From Enterobacter ludwigii (GTDB taxonomy: Bacteria; Pseudomonadota; Gammaproteobacteria; Enterobacterales; Enterobacteriaceae): a stretch of 64,000 nucleotides of DNA. Under the pieces are notes generated by a model. That model was not told the DNA's origin and ran no database searches. It worked only from the letters and a program-made list of their open reading frames with translations. The DNA lies in the NCBI RefSeq assembly GCF_001750725.1, contig NZ_CP017279.1, positions 4,216,001 through 4,280,000 of the forward strand, read 5' to 3'. Positions within the stretch are counted from its first letter, which is position 1; every line of letters starts with the position of its first letter. A program made the translations under genes and the position numbers. This document shows positions 56,431 to 64,000 of the stretch, piece after piece.

Positions 56431-58320
56431 TTACTTCGCGGGAATGGCCTCGTACACCAGCGTTTCCAGCGGCTGCAGCGTAATCACCACGGCCTTTTGA
56501 TACTCTCCTGGTACGCTTGTGTTACTGCCGTACACGGCGTTCAGACTGAACTGCGCCATGCCCCCTGTGGGGATTTCAAAGTCTTTTGCCAAATCCAGAT
56601 AATAGCTTTGCGGTTTATCCGACGGGTTTCGCAAGCCCAGAATGGCTTTGTCTTTGCTCCAGGAGGCCCAGCCGTAAACCTCAAGCGCCGTCGGGTCGCC
56701 ACCGATCCAATGCGTATCCACCAGCACGCTGGCGTTATTTCGCGCCCATTTTGCTGCCTGCGCCAGGGTGTCCCATTTCGCCTTATTCAGCATTGATGGC
56801 GTGATATATAACTCCTGCAGTTGCGTTCCTGTGGCGAAGTAGCTCCAGACCTGATCGGCAAAATCGCTGTCCGTTTGCACCTTCTCCAGTCCGTAATAGG
56901 CATTTTCCGCGCTAACTATCCCGTGGTACATCAGCGAGTTCAGCGGGAACAGTGGGCCTTTACGCACAATAGAGCGATATGTTTCAGCATCGCGGTAGGT
57001 CATCCACTGCTGTACCGGCGTGCCGGGGCCGTAAAGGTTGATGTCATCCCCCTGACGCCAGATGGAGTCGGCATAGAACAGCCAGGACGGGCTGGCGTCG
57101 GTACCGGTCGTCAGGTTGATAAATAGATTGGGGTTTGCGCTGCGCATGTTATGCAGCAGGGCGATAGACGCATCAAAATCGGACGCGAACTGGCTGCCAG
57201 TAATATGCGAGTTGGCGTTGCCCATCCCGTCGAGCTTAAACGAGGTGATATGTTCGTTTTTAATCAGTTTGATGATCTGCTCATTGAAGTTTTTGAAGTA
57301 GCGCGGGCCCGAGAGAGCCAGCTTCCCGTCTACCGTTTCGAAGCCGTACTCTTTGGCGTGGGAGACGCGAATATCGCGCGGCTTATTATAACCTCCCCAC
57401 GGTGAGAGCCACAGCCCGACGGAACTGTGCAGACTGTCCGCTTTTTCCCTGACCTTACCAAAGCCGTGGCTGAAGGCCGGGCCAAACAGCCAGCGTCCGG
57501 TACGATCGTCCCAGCCATCGTCCAGCAGGAACGCATCCAGCGCCACGCCGCGTCCGGTGATAAATTCTTTATTCCACTCATCCATCCGCCCCAGCACATC
57601 CTGTTCGGTGTAGGGGTTAAAGAAGCCGATATCCATCCAGCTGTTGTAGTGCAGATAGGGTTTGTACACCCGTGGGCGCACGGCGTCGATAAACTGGTTT
57701 ACGCTACGGCGCAGCTGGCTGGTTTCCGGGAACGTGCCAAAGTAGGTGGTAAAGCTGACCGGTGCGTCAGGCTGAACCGGCGTTTTCAGCTCCACGTTCA
57801 GATTGGTCGTCGCTTCATAGGCATACGTATTAACGATTGGCTTATCCGGCAGGATAAAGAACGAATCAGCAATAATGGGCGAGCTGTTGATGGCGCCATC
57901 AACGTACGGTGCCTGAGACTGTTTTTTCGTCGGGAAGAAGGTGATTTTCGCCACCTCTCGCGGCTGGCCGACGGCCGCAATGGTGTAATCAATACTGGCG
58001 TATTTTCCCTTCACCAGATTCAGCTTCACCGTCACGTTAAAATCCGGACGGGTGAAATCAATGACAATCGCGTTGTCCTGTTTTTCTACATGCTTAATTG
58101 TAAAATCTGCGGTGTGAATTTTGGTCTCATCCGGCAGGGTCAGAAAGAACAGCTCCTGCGGCGTAAGCGGATGGTTAACCGTTTTGTCTTTCACTACCAC
58201 CGTTGAACTGGCGTCATCAAACGAGAGGGCAATGGAGTCGTTATCAAGCGCGTATTGCGCTGCCGCCGCGCCATGAGAAACACACAAGGCAAGCATCGAG
58301 AGTGTGAGCACTTTTTTCAT
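56431..58320 (-). CDS. Exported glycoside hydrolase, clan GH-D-like (alpha-galactosidase/alpha-N-acetylgalactosaminidase type)
   Basis: 629 residues. A signal peptide (MKKVLTLSMLALCVSHGAAA, cleaved near residue 21) predicts export. A beta-rich N-terminal domain (about 22-210) is followed by a TIM barrel with YNSWMDIG (225-232), LLDDGWDD (265-272), GLWLSPWGGY (302-311) and FKLDGMG (361-367), and then a C-terminal beta domain. Asp364 in the K-x-D motif looks like the nucleophile of GH27/GH36-type retaining enzymes; Asp425 or Asp426 (WRQGDD) may be the acid/base. Exact family is not certain. From memory, relatives in enterobacteria are sometimes auto-labelled enterotoxin after an Aeromonas protein; nothing here supports a toxin. 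Last gene of the operon, 16 bases after the MalY-like gene. Confidence 0.72.
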   Translation of the reverse strand: MKKVLTLSMLALCVSHGAAAAQYALDNDSIALSFDDASSTVVVKDKTVNHPLTPQELFFLTLPDETKIHTADFTIKHVEKQDNAIVIDFTRPDFNVTVKLNLVKGKYASIDYTIAAVGQPREVAKITFFPTKKQSQAPYVDGAINSSPIIADSFFILPDKPIVNTYAYEATTNLNVELKTPVQPDAPVSFTTYFGTFPETSQLRRSVNQFIDAVRPRVYKPYLHYNSWMDIGFFNPYTEQDVLGRMDEWNKEFITGRGVALDAFLLDDGWDDRTGRWLFGPAFSHGFGKVREKADSLHSSVGLWLSPWGGYNKPRDIRVSHAKEYGFETVDGKLALSGPRYFKNFNEQIIKLIKNEHITSFKLDGMGNANSHITGSQFASDFDASIALLHNMRSANPNLFINLTTGTDASPSWLFYADSIWRQGDDINLYGPGTPVQQWMTYRDAETYRSIVRKGPLFPLNSLMYHGIVSAENAYYGLEKVQTDSDFADQVWSYFATGTQLQELYITPSMLNKAKWDTLAQAAKWARNNASVLVDTHWIGGDPTALEVYGWASWSKDKAILGLRNPSDKPQSYYLDLAKDFEIPTGGMAQFSLNAVYGSNTSVPGEYQKAVVITLQPLETLVYEAIPAK

Positions 58321-58336
58321 CAGGGTAAGATCCTTA

Positions 58337-59512
58337 TTAGTAATGCTTCAGCATTCGGGTGATGGACTGCTCCAGCCAGTAGCGCTGGGTGCCGAAATTA
58401 ATGCGCAGGTAGTGTTCGCCGTTTTGGACGTAGTGGCTGCCATCTTCGAGGACGACGCCAGCCTGATGGGCGAAATGTCGGGTCAATTCAGTGGCGCTAC
58501 GTTCATCTGCGCTGACGTCAACCCAGGCCAGATACGATGATTCCGGGTTCATCATTTTCCAGGCCGGGAAGTGGGTCTGGATGGCCTCTGCCAGATAGCA
58601 AGCGTTACGGCGCAGATAGCCGTTCAGCGCGTCGAGCCACGGCAAACCATGCTGGTAGGCAAGAATAATTCCCCATATCCCGAATATATTGGGTGAGGTG
58701 ATGGCGTTCTTCTCAAGCTGGTGGCGAAAGCGCTGGCGCAGGGTGGCATCCGGAATGATGGCGTAGGAGGTTTTCAGCCCGCCAAGGTTGAACGCTTTAT
58801 TCGGGGAGGTCAGCAGGATCAGATTGTCCTGCGCCGCGCAGCCGGATGCCAGACAGCTGACGAAATGACCGTCCAGAATATGTTCGGCGTGGACCTCATC
58901 AACCACCAGAAGGGTGCCGTAGCGTTGACAGAGGTCTGAAACCTGGCGTATCTCATCGGCGTGCCAGATCCTGCCGGAAGGGTTATGCGGCGAGCAGAAG
59001 AACCACAGTTTTGGACGGTACGTTCTGAGCTGTTCTTCCACCAGATTAAAATCAAGCTGGTAGCGATTTTCCCTCACGCACAGCGGGTTTGCCAGTATCG
59101 CTACCCCCTGACGCTGGGCGGCCATGGCAAACGGATCGTACACCGGTGTGTTCATCATCACCGTGTCGCCAGATTTACAAAACGCCTGAACCGTATAATG
59201 CAGCGTGGAGACGGTACCGTACGTCAGCGTGATCCACGATTTATCGACGTCAACCTGATGTCGTTCGCGCTGGAAGGCGATAACCGCATCGTAAAATTCG
59301 TCAAAGCACCAGGTGTAGCCGAAGGTGCCATGCTCCACGATGCGCTGGAAACCTTCTGTCACGGCAGGTGGGGAGGTGAAATCCATATCGGCAATCCACA
59401 GCGGGATAAAGCCTTCAGGCACATCACCAAAGCGCGAGCGGACAAAGGCGTGATCCCATTTTCGACACCGGTCGCTTTTACGCTCAATGATTTCGTCAAA
59501 ATTAAACACCAC
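58337..59512 (-). CDS. MalY/PatB-family PLP-dependent aminotransferase or C-S lyase
   Basis: 391 residues, the length of E. coli MalY (390). It is a fold-type I PLP enzyme with LWIADMDFTSPPAV, NTPVYDPF, CSPHNPSGR, VVDEVHAEH and the PLP lysine Lys239 in TSPNKAFNLGGLKTSY. PatB/MalY proteins split cystathionine-type C-S bonds; E. coli MalY also inhibits the activator MalT. It follows the MalX-like PTS gene after 9 bases, reproducing the malX-malY pair, but here within an amino-sugar operon. Its role there is unknown. Confidence 0.85.
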   Translation of the reverse strand: MVFNFDEIIERKSDRCRKWDHAFVRSRFGDVPEGFIPLWIADMDFTSPPAVTEGFQRIVEHGTFGYTWCFDEFYDAVIAFQRERHQVDVDKSWITLTYGTVSTLHYTVQAFCKSGDTVMMNTPVYDPFAMAAQRQGVAILANPLCVRENRYQLDFNLVEEQLRTYRPKLWFFCSPHNPSGRIWHADEIRQVSDLCQRYGTLLVVDEVHAEHILDGHFVSCLASGCAAQDNLILLTSPNKAFNLGGLKTSYAIIPDATLRQRFRHQLEKNAITSPNIFGIWGIILAYQHGLPWLDALNGYLRRNACYLAEAIQTHFPAWKMMNPESSYLAWVDVSADERSATELTRHFAHQAGVVLEDGSHYVQNGEHYLRINFGTQRYWLEQSITRMLKHY

Positions 59513-59521
59513 AACCCCCTG

Positions 59522-61093
59522 TTAAATTAAGGCTTCAATGCCGGTTTTTACGCTTTGCACCTGCGGGCCGATGATCACCTGGACGCTGTGCGCATCCAGC
59601 ACCACAACCGACAATGCACCGGCCTCTTTTAACGCCTGCTGGTCGATGAGACTCATGTCTTTCACCACCAGACGCAGCCGGGTAATGCAATTATCAAGCG
59701 ACTCGATGTTCTCTTTACCGCCGAGCGCACGCAGGATAAGCCCGTGATCGTATTTCGATTTTCCGCGTGCCCGGGTATTGGCCTCGACGGCCTGCTGTGC
59801 ACCCTGGGTGTCCACTTCACGGCCCGGCGTTTTAATATCGTGTTTGAGGATGTACCAGCGGAAGACGAAGAAGTAGAGGGCAAACCAGGCAATGCCTACC
59901 GGGAATACCAGATACCATTTGGTCGACATTCCTTGCATGACCCCGAAGATAAGCAGATCCAGAATGCCGCCGTCGGTGTTGCCGATGGTCACCCCCAGCA
60001 GAGCCATGACCATCAGCGCCAGGCCCGACATCACAATATGGAAGGCGTAAAGGGCAGGGGCGATAAACAAGAACAGGAATTCAATTGGCTCGGAGATCCC
60101 GGTGACGACGGAGACCAGCACGCCGGAGAGCAGCAGGCCTTTAATCACCGGGCGGTTTTCCGGGCGGGCCGTGCGATAGATGGCGTATGCCACTGCCGGT
60201 AAGCCGAAGATAAAGGTCGGCATAAAGCCCTGCGACAGGAACGCGGTAACGTGCGGGCTGAACGGCAGACCCGCTTTCAGTTCGGCGTAGAAAATGTTCA
60301 GCGCCCCGGCGACTTCATGACCATTGACCATTTCAATACCGCCCGCGGGCGTGAAGCGCACCATCGCCAGCAAAATATGGTGCAGGCCAAAGGGTTTGAG
60401 CAGTAGTACCCCCACGCCGTAGAGGAACGGGCCGAACACGCTGGTGCTCTGGATAATATGGCCAATCCCGGTAATACCCAGCGCAACGTACTCCCACAGC
60501 AGGGGAATAAACAGCCCCACCAGTGAGAGGGTGAGGGCGGTGATAATCGGCACAAAACGAATGCCGCTAAAGAAGGCGAACGCGTCGTGTAAAACGGTGT
60601 CCTGAAAACGCTCGTGCAGGAAAAAGGTAATGACCCCAACCACGATACCGCCCAGCACACCCATCTCCAGGGTTTGAATGCCCAGCACCATCGATTGCCC
60701 GACTTGTCTCATGGAGGCGGCATCGGCAAGCTGGTGGGTCGCAATCAGGTAATAATTGATGCTCATGTTCATCAGCATATAGCCAACAAACCCGGCAAAA
60801 GCGCCCACTGCTTTGTTGCGTCTGGCCAGCCCCATTGGGATCGCCATGGCAAACATGAGGGGAAGATAGGTAAAGGCGAAGCCGCCAACCATGGCAATAA
60901 AGCCAAAGGTGAGCTGAGTTAATTCGCCGCCCAGAAAGGGGAAACTTTTGAGGGTGGAGGGGCTGGTAACAGAACTACCGATACCCAGCAATAACCCCAT
61001 AAAGGCCAGAAGGGAGACCGGGAACATAAAGGTCTTTCCCAGGCTCTGAAAAAACTCCCACGCTTTCGATTTAAACGACTTTTCCTGTGTCAT
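59522..61093 (-). CDS. MalX-like PTS EIICB, glucose/maltose family
   Basis: 523 residues (E. coli MalX 530). The EIIC membrane domain has about ten helices and keeps PFGLHHILLAMVRFTPAGG, TGISEPIEFLFLFIAP and GVTIGNTDGGILD. The EIIB domain has its phosphocysteine at Cys469 in SLDNCITRLRL. No EIIA domain is fused or seen nearby, so phosphate probably comes from EIIA-Glc (Crr). The ATG has a GAGGAG ribosome binding site. It stands where E. coli has agaBCD. The sugar is not known. Confidence 0.88.
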   Translation of the reverse strand: MTQEKSFKSKAWEFFQSLGKTFMFPVSLLAFMGLLLGIGSSVTSPSTLKSFPFLGGELTQLTFGFIAMVGGFAFTYLPLMFAMAIPMGLARRNKAVGAFAGFVGYMLMNMSINYYLIATHQLADAASMRQVGQSMVLGIQTLEMGVLGGIVVGVITFFLHERFQDTVLHDAFAFFSGIRFVPIITALTLSLVGLFIPLLWEYVALGITGIGHIIQSTSVFGPFLYGVGVLLLKPFGLHHILLAMVRFTPAGGIEMVNGHEVAGALNIFYAELKAGLPFSPHVTAFLSQGFMPTFIFGLPAVAYAIYRTARPENRPVIKGLLLSGVLVSVVTGISEPIEFLFLFIAPALYAFHIVMSGLALMVMALLGVTIGNTDGGILDLLIFGVMQGMSTKWYLVFPVGIAWFALYFFVFRWYILKHDIKTPGREVDTQGAQQAVEANTRARGKSKYDHGLILRALGGKENIESLDNCITRLRLVVKDMSLIDQQALKEAGALSVVVLDAHSVQVIIGPQVQSVKTGIEALI

Positions 61094-61125
61094 GTAGGGA
61101 CTCCTCGGAATTATTTATCGTAATG

Positions 61126-61157
61126 GAAGGCGCTGTCTGGCTTAAGAACGCGCCTTC
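61126..61157 (-). promoter_or_regulatory. Hairpin in the kbaY-PTS gap
   Basis: Perfect 8-bp arms GAAGGCGC / GCGCCTTC with a 16-base loop in the 118-base gap between kbaY and the PTS gene, the only large gap in the run from agaS to the glycosidase. No U-run follows. It may be a processing or attenuation hairpin that sets a different level for the downstream three genes. Confidence 0.4.
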
Positions 61158-61211
61158 ATATTTGCGAGGCTTATAGTTATTTTTGAGTTATTGATGTTCG
61201 ATGCGATGAGA

Positions 61212-62096
<885 letters not shown>

Positions 62097-63245
62097 TCAA
62101 GCCTGCCACGGATGAATAACGACGCCCTGCACGACACGGTTAACCGTGCCGCTGGCGGACGGTGTATCCGGGGTATTGCCCACACGAAGTGACTGAGACA
62201 GGGCAAAAACCTGGGCGTACATCAGGAAGCAGAAGGCCTGCTCCATATCGATAAACGTGCGGGCAGGGGGCAGCAGGATATGCGGGCCAGCCTCAATGAC
62301 CGGATCGGTTTCGGCGGCAATGGCCACCACGCGCATGGCCTGACGATCGCGGCGCAGCTCAGCAAGCAGATCCAGATCGTACAGCCGCGTATACGGATGG
62401 CTGGAGACAAACACCACCACCAGCGTTTCGCGATCCACCAGCGATTTGGGGCCATGGCGGAAACCGGTTGGGGAATCGTAGAACGCCGCCAGCTTGCCTG
62501 CCGTCAGCTCCAGCACCTTCAGCGCCGATTCACGAGCGGCTCCCTGCAGACCCCCGCTTCCCAGATAGACGATCCTTTTCCACGGATCGTTGCCAAAGAC
62601 GCTCTGGCTGAAATCGCCCAGTGACGTGAGGATCGTCTGGCATCGATCGGCCACATCGCGGAAGGTGTGGCTGTTGATCGTCTCCGGGGCGAAGACTGCC
62701 AGGCAGCTTGCCATCATGGTGGTAATGCTGCTGGTCATCGCGAACCCGCGATCGTGTGTTTCGGCAGGCATCAGCAGCGCATACGCGTTATCGCTGTTTA
62801 CCGCGGTCTGATAAAGGCTTCCCGCCTCATTACAGGTGATCGACAGGTGGTAGCACTCCGGCACACACTGGTTTGCCAGTTCAACGGCGGCTACGCTTTC
62901 CGGACTATTGCCGGAACGGGCAAACGACACCAGCAGCAGCGGGTGTGCGGCGCTCAGGTAGTCCATCGGATTCGTGACCAGATCGGTCGTCGGTACGGCG
63001 GTAATGTTTTTCCCGGTGTGGCTGGCGAGCCAGGGCGCAATGATGTCGCCGATAAAGGCCGAGGTGCCTGCCCCCGTCAACACGATCCGTAGCTCGTGCT
63101 TGCGCAGCAGCGGCGTCAGGAAGTTATCGATCGACGCGCGCAGGTTATCGATATTGTTGAGTGAGCGGATCCAGCTGGCAGGTTGCTGGCGGATCTCTTC
63201 TTCGGTCCATGTGCCGGTGGTGGCGGTAGTGTTGGTTTCTGACAT
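62097..63245 (-). CDS. agaS: Galactosamine-6-phosphate deaminase/isomerase AgaS
   Basis: 382 residues from the ATG at 63245 (E. coli AgaS 384), with AAGGAC as ribosome binding site; a longer frame to 63290 is not family-like. Two SIS domains: LTGAGTSAFIGDIIAPWL and SFARSGNSPESVAAVE first, then GSGGLQGAARESALKVLEL. It converts galactosamine-6-phosphate to tagatose-6-phosphate with release of ammonia. The region upstream carries AgaR-type operators. Confidence 0.95.
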   Translation of the reverse strand: MSETNTTATTGTWTEEEIRQQPASWIRSLNNIDNLRASIDNFLTPLLRKHELRIVLTGAGTSAFIGDIIAPWLASHTGKNITAVPTTDLVTNPMDYLSAAHPLLLVSFARSGNSPESVAAVELANQCVPECYHLSITCNEAGSLYQTAVNSDNAYALLMPAETHDRGFAMTSSITTMMASCLAVFAPETINSHTFRDVADRCQTILTSLGDFSQSVFGNDPWKRIVYLGSGGLQGAARESALKVLELTAGKLAAFYDSPTGFRHGPKSLVDRETLVVVFVSSHPYTRLYDLDLLAELRRDRQAMRVVAIAAETDPVIEAGPHILLPPARTFIDMEQAFCFLMYAQVFALSQSLRVGNTPDTPSASGTVNRVVQGVVIHPWQA

Positions 63246-63299
63246 AACTTCAGTCCTTAGTCGTGTGAATTCCACATCAGACGCTGGCAAACGTGTCGC

Positions 63300-63323
63300 T
63301 ATCTTTCGTTTCGTTTCACTTGT
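63300..63323 (+). promoter_or_regulatory. AgaR operator candidate 1
   Basis: The 24 bases from 63300 match the published AgaR consensus as I recall it (WRMMTTTCRTTTYRTTTYNYTTKK) at 23 of 24 positions; the core reads TTTCGTTTCGTTTCACTTGT. It lies 55 bases upstream of agaS, downstream of the predicted promoter, where a repressor would block transcription. Confidence 0.65.
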
Positions 63324-63343
63324 TCACTTAAGCAGTTAAATAA

Positions 63344-63372
63344 AATCTATAGAAAAGAAATCGAAAGTTCAA
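63344..63372 (-). promoter_or_regulatory. Predicted promoter of agaS
   Basis: On the minus strand TTGAAC (63367-63372), a 17-base spacer and TAGATT (63344-63349), each 4 of 6 to consensus. It is flanked by the two AgaR operator candidates. E. coli also has an AgaR-controlled promoter just before agaS. Confidence 0.45.
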
Positions 63373-63376
63373 TGAA

Positions 63377-63400
63377 AGAAAAGAAATAAAACGAAAAGTG
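63377..63400 (-). promoter_or_regulatory. AgaR operator candidate 2
   Basis: On the minus strand the 24 bases match the AgaR consensus at 21 positions (core TTTCGTTTTATTTCTTTTCT). It is just upstream of the predicted -35 of agaS and in opposite orientation to candidate 1, about 77 bases away. Confidence 0.55.
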
Positions 63401-63492
63401 TGATCGGCAAAGAAAAGGCAATGATTAAGGAAAGGAAAAGAAAGACCTTGCGATCGCTTGCCGCAAGGCCCAATAACGGGACAATGAAAGGT

Positions 63493-64000
63493 CTAAAGGG
63501 GGAGAGACAAACCCTGGATCCAGATCTGCTGAAGGTGGAAACCTTCATCCAGCGCAATCATATTGGCACGCTTGCCCGGTTTTAATGAACCGAGCTGGTG
63601 ATCAATACCCAGCAATCGGGCAGGGTGCAGCGAGGCCATATGGATCGCATCCGCTGGCGTTATTCCCGCCTGCGCCACCATATTGCGCACGGCGGCATCG
63701 AGAGACAGCGTGCTGCCTGCAAGCCCACCGGAAGCGGTGCGTACCACCCCACCGTGCATGTTGACCTCGTCGCCACATAGCCTGTAACGTCCGTCGGGCA
63801 TCCCTGCGGCCTGCATGGCATCGGTAATCAGAACGATCCGCTCTTTGGCACAGCAGGCGCACAGCCGCAAAGCGCCCGGGTGAACGTGATGCCCGTCGGC
63901 AATCAGTTCCAGCCATGCCCGCGGGTCCGTCAAGCCTGCACCGACCATACCGGGTTCACGATGATGGAGCCCGGTCATGCCGTTATAACAGTGCACTAAC
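63493..64000 (-). CDS. agaA: N-acetylgalactosamine-6-phosphate deacetylase AgaA, 5' end outside window
   Basis: The C-terminal about 169 residues of a NagA/AgaA-family amidohydrolase (full length is about 380); the frame is open to the window edge. Conserved parts: HCYNGMTGLHHREPG, LIADGHHVHPG (substrate-binding histidine) and LITDAMQAAG with the catalytic Asp. The clear TDAMQAAG and HASLHPA-like region and its place before agaS favour AgaA over NagA. It removes acetate from GalNAc-6-phosphate. The part seen is intact. Confidence 0.9.
   Translation of the reverse strand, partial: LVHCYNGMTGLHHREPGMVGAGLTDPRAWLELIADGHHVHPGALRLCACCAKERIVLITDAMQAAGMPDGRYRLCGDEVNMHGGVVRTASGGLAGSTLSLDAAVRNMVAQAGITPADAIHMASLHPARLLGIDHQLGSLKPGKRANMIALDEGFHLQQIWIQGLSLPL

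Noticed and set aside
56431..58320. Enterotoxin as the function of the exported 629-residue protein
   Set aside because: Glycosidase barrel motifs and operon context explain it; no toxin feature is visible.
63398..63416. CRP site at TGTGATCGGCAAAG
   Set aside because: Only one half-site (TGTGA) is present; the other half does not match TCACA.
63424..63447. A third AgaR operator in the purine-rich stretch before agaA's end
   Set aside because: Only about 18 of 24 positions match, no better than expected in such A/G-rich sequence.
63340..63460. Purine-rich stretch as a remnant of a gene
   Set aside because: No frame encodes a recognisable peptide; it is better explained by AgaR-type operator sequence on the minus strand.

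Overview
The window is a chromosomal segment of a gammaproteobacterium of the family Enterobacteriaceae. Almost every gene matches, in length, motifs and order, the E. coli min 71-72 region (elbB/mtgA to rsmI). A two-component system between obgE and dacB and the contents of the aga locus differ from E. coli K-12. I infer an Enterobacter/Leclercia/Lelliottia-like organism; the species cannot be fixed from sequence reading alone.

Layout. 1-1120: end of elbB, then mtgA. 1133-9052 (minus): yrbG-kdsD-kdsC-lptC-lptA-lptB-rpoN-hpf-ptsN-rapZ-npr, combining Kdo synthesis, LPS transport, sigma-54 and the nitrogen PTS. 9284-14077 (plus): mlaFEDCB (phospholipid transport), ibaG, murA. 14139-15629 (minus): sfsB, ispB. 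15787-18724 (plus): rplU-rpmA-yhbE-obgE. 18757-21895 (minus): dacB followed by a BasRS/PmrAB-like two-component pair. 22015-22599 greA with an attenuated leader; yhbY on the other strand; 23172-28668 rlmE-ftsH, folP-glmM, secG; tRNA-Leu(GAG); argG on minus behind two ARG boxes. 30564-39792: the metY-rimP-nusA-infB-rbfA-truB-rpsO-pnp transcription/translation cluster. 39903-44259: nlpI, the tiny yrbN, deaD, mtr. 44305-51632: yhbW, the anaerobic ubiquinone genes ubiV-ubiU and ubiT, then yhbS, yhbQ, yhbP, yhbO, yraR, yraQ. 51684-55471 (minus): lpoA-yraN-diaA-dolP. 55534-56394: rsmI.

The last 7.6 kb (56431-64000, minus) is the accessory part and the most interesting. It occupies the site next to rsmI where E. 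coli keeps its N-acetylgalactosamine/galactosamine (aga) cluster and keeps the gene order agaA-agaS-kbaY. Downstream of kbaY the expected galactosamine PTS and agaI are absent. In their place are a MalX-like glucose-family PTS EIICB, a MalY/PatB-like PLP enzyme and an exported retaining-type glycosidase. The agaA-agaS gap carries two good matches to the AgaR operator consensus, one on each strand. My reading is a rebuilt amino-sugar operon: the exported enzyme cleaves a galactosaminide or galactoside outside the cytoplasm, the MalX-like transporter brings a product in as a phosphate (using a separate EIIA, probably Crr), and AgaA/AgaS/KbaY feed it through tagatose phosphates into glycolysis. 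The substrate and the role of the MalY-like enzyme are inference.

No insertion sequence, prophage, CRISPR array or rRNA gene was seen. No intergenic stretch exceeds about 290 bases.
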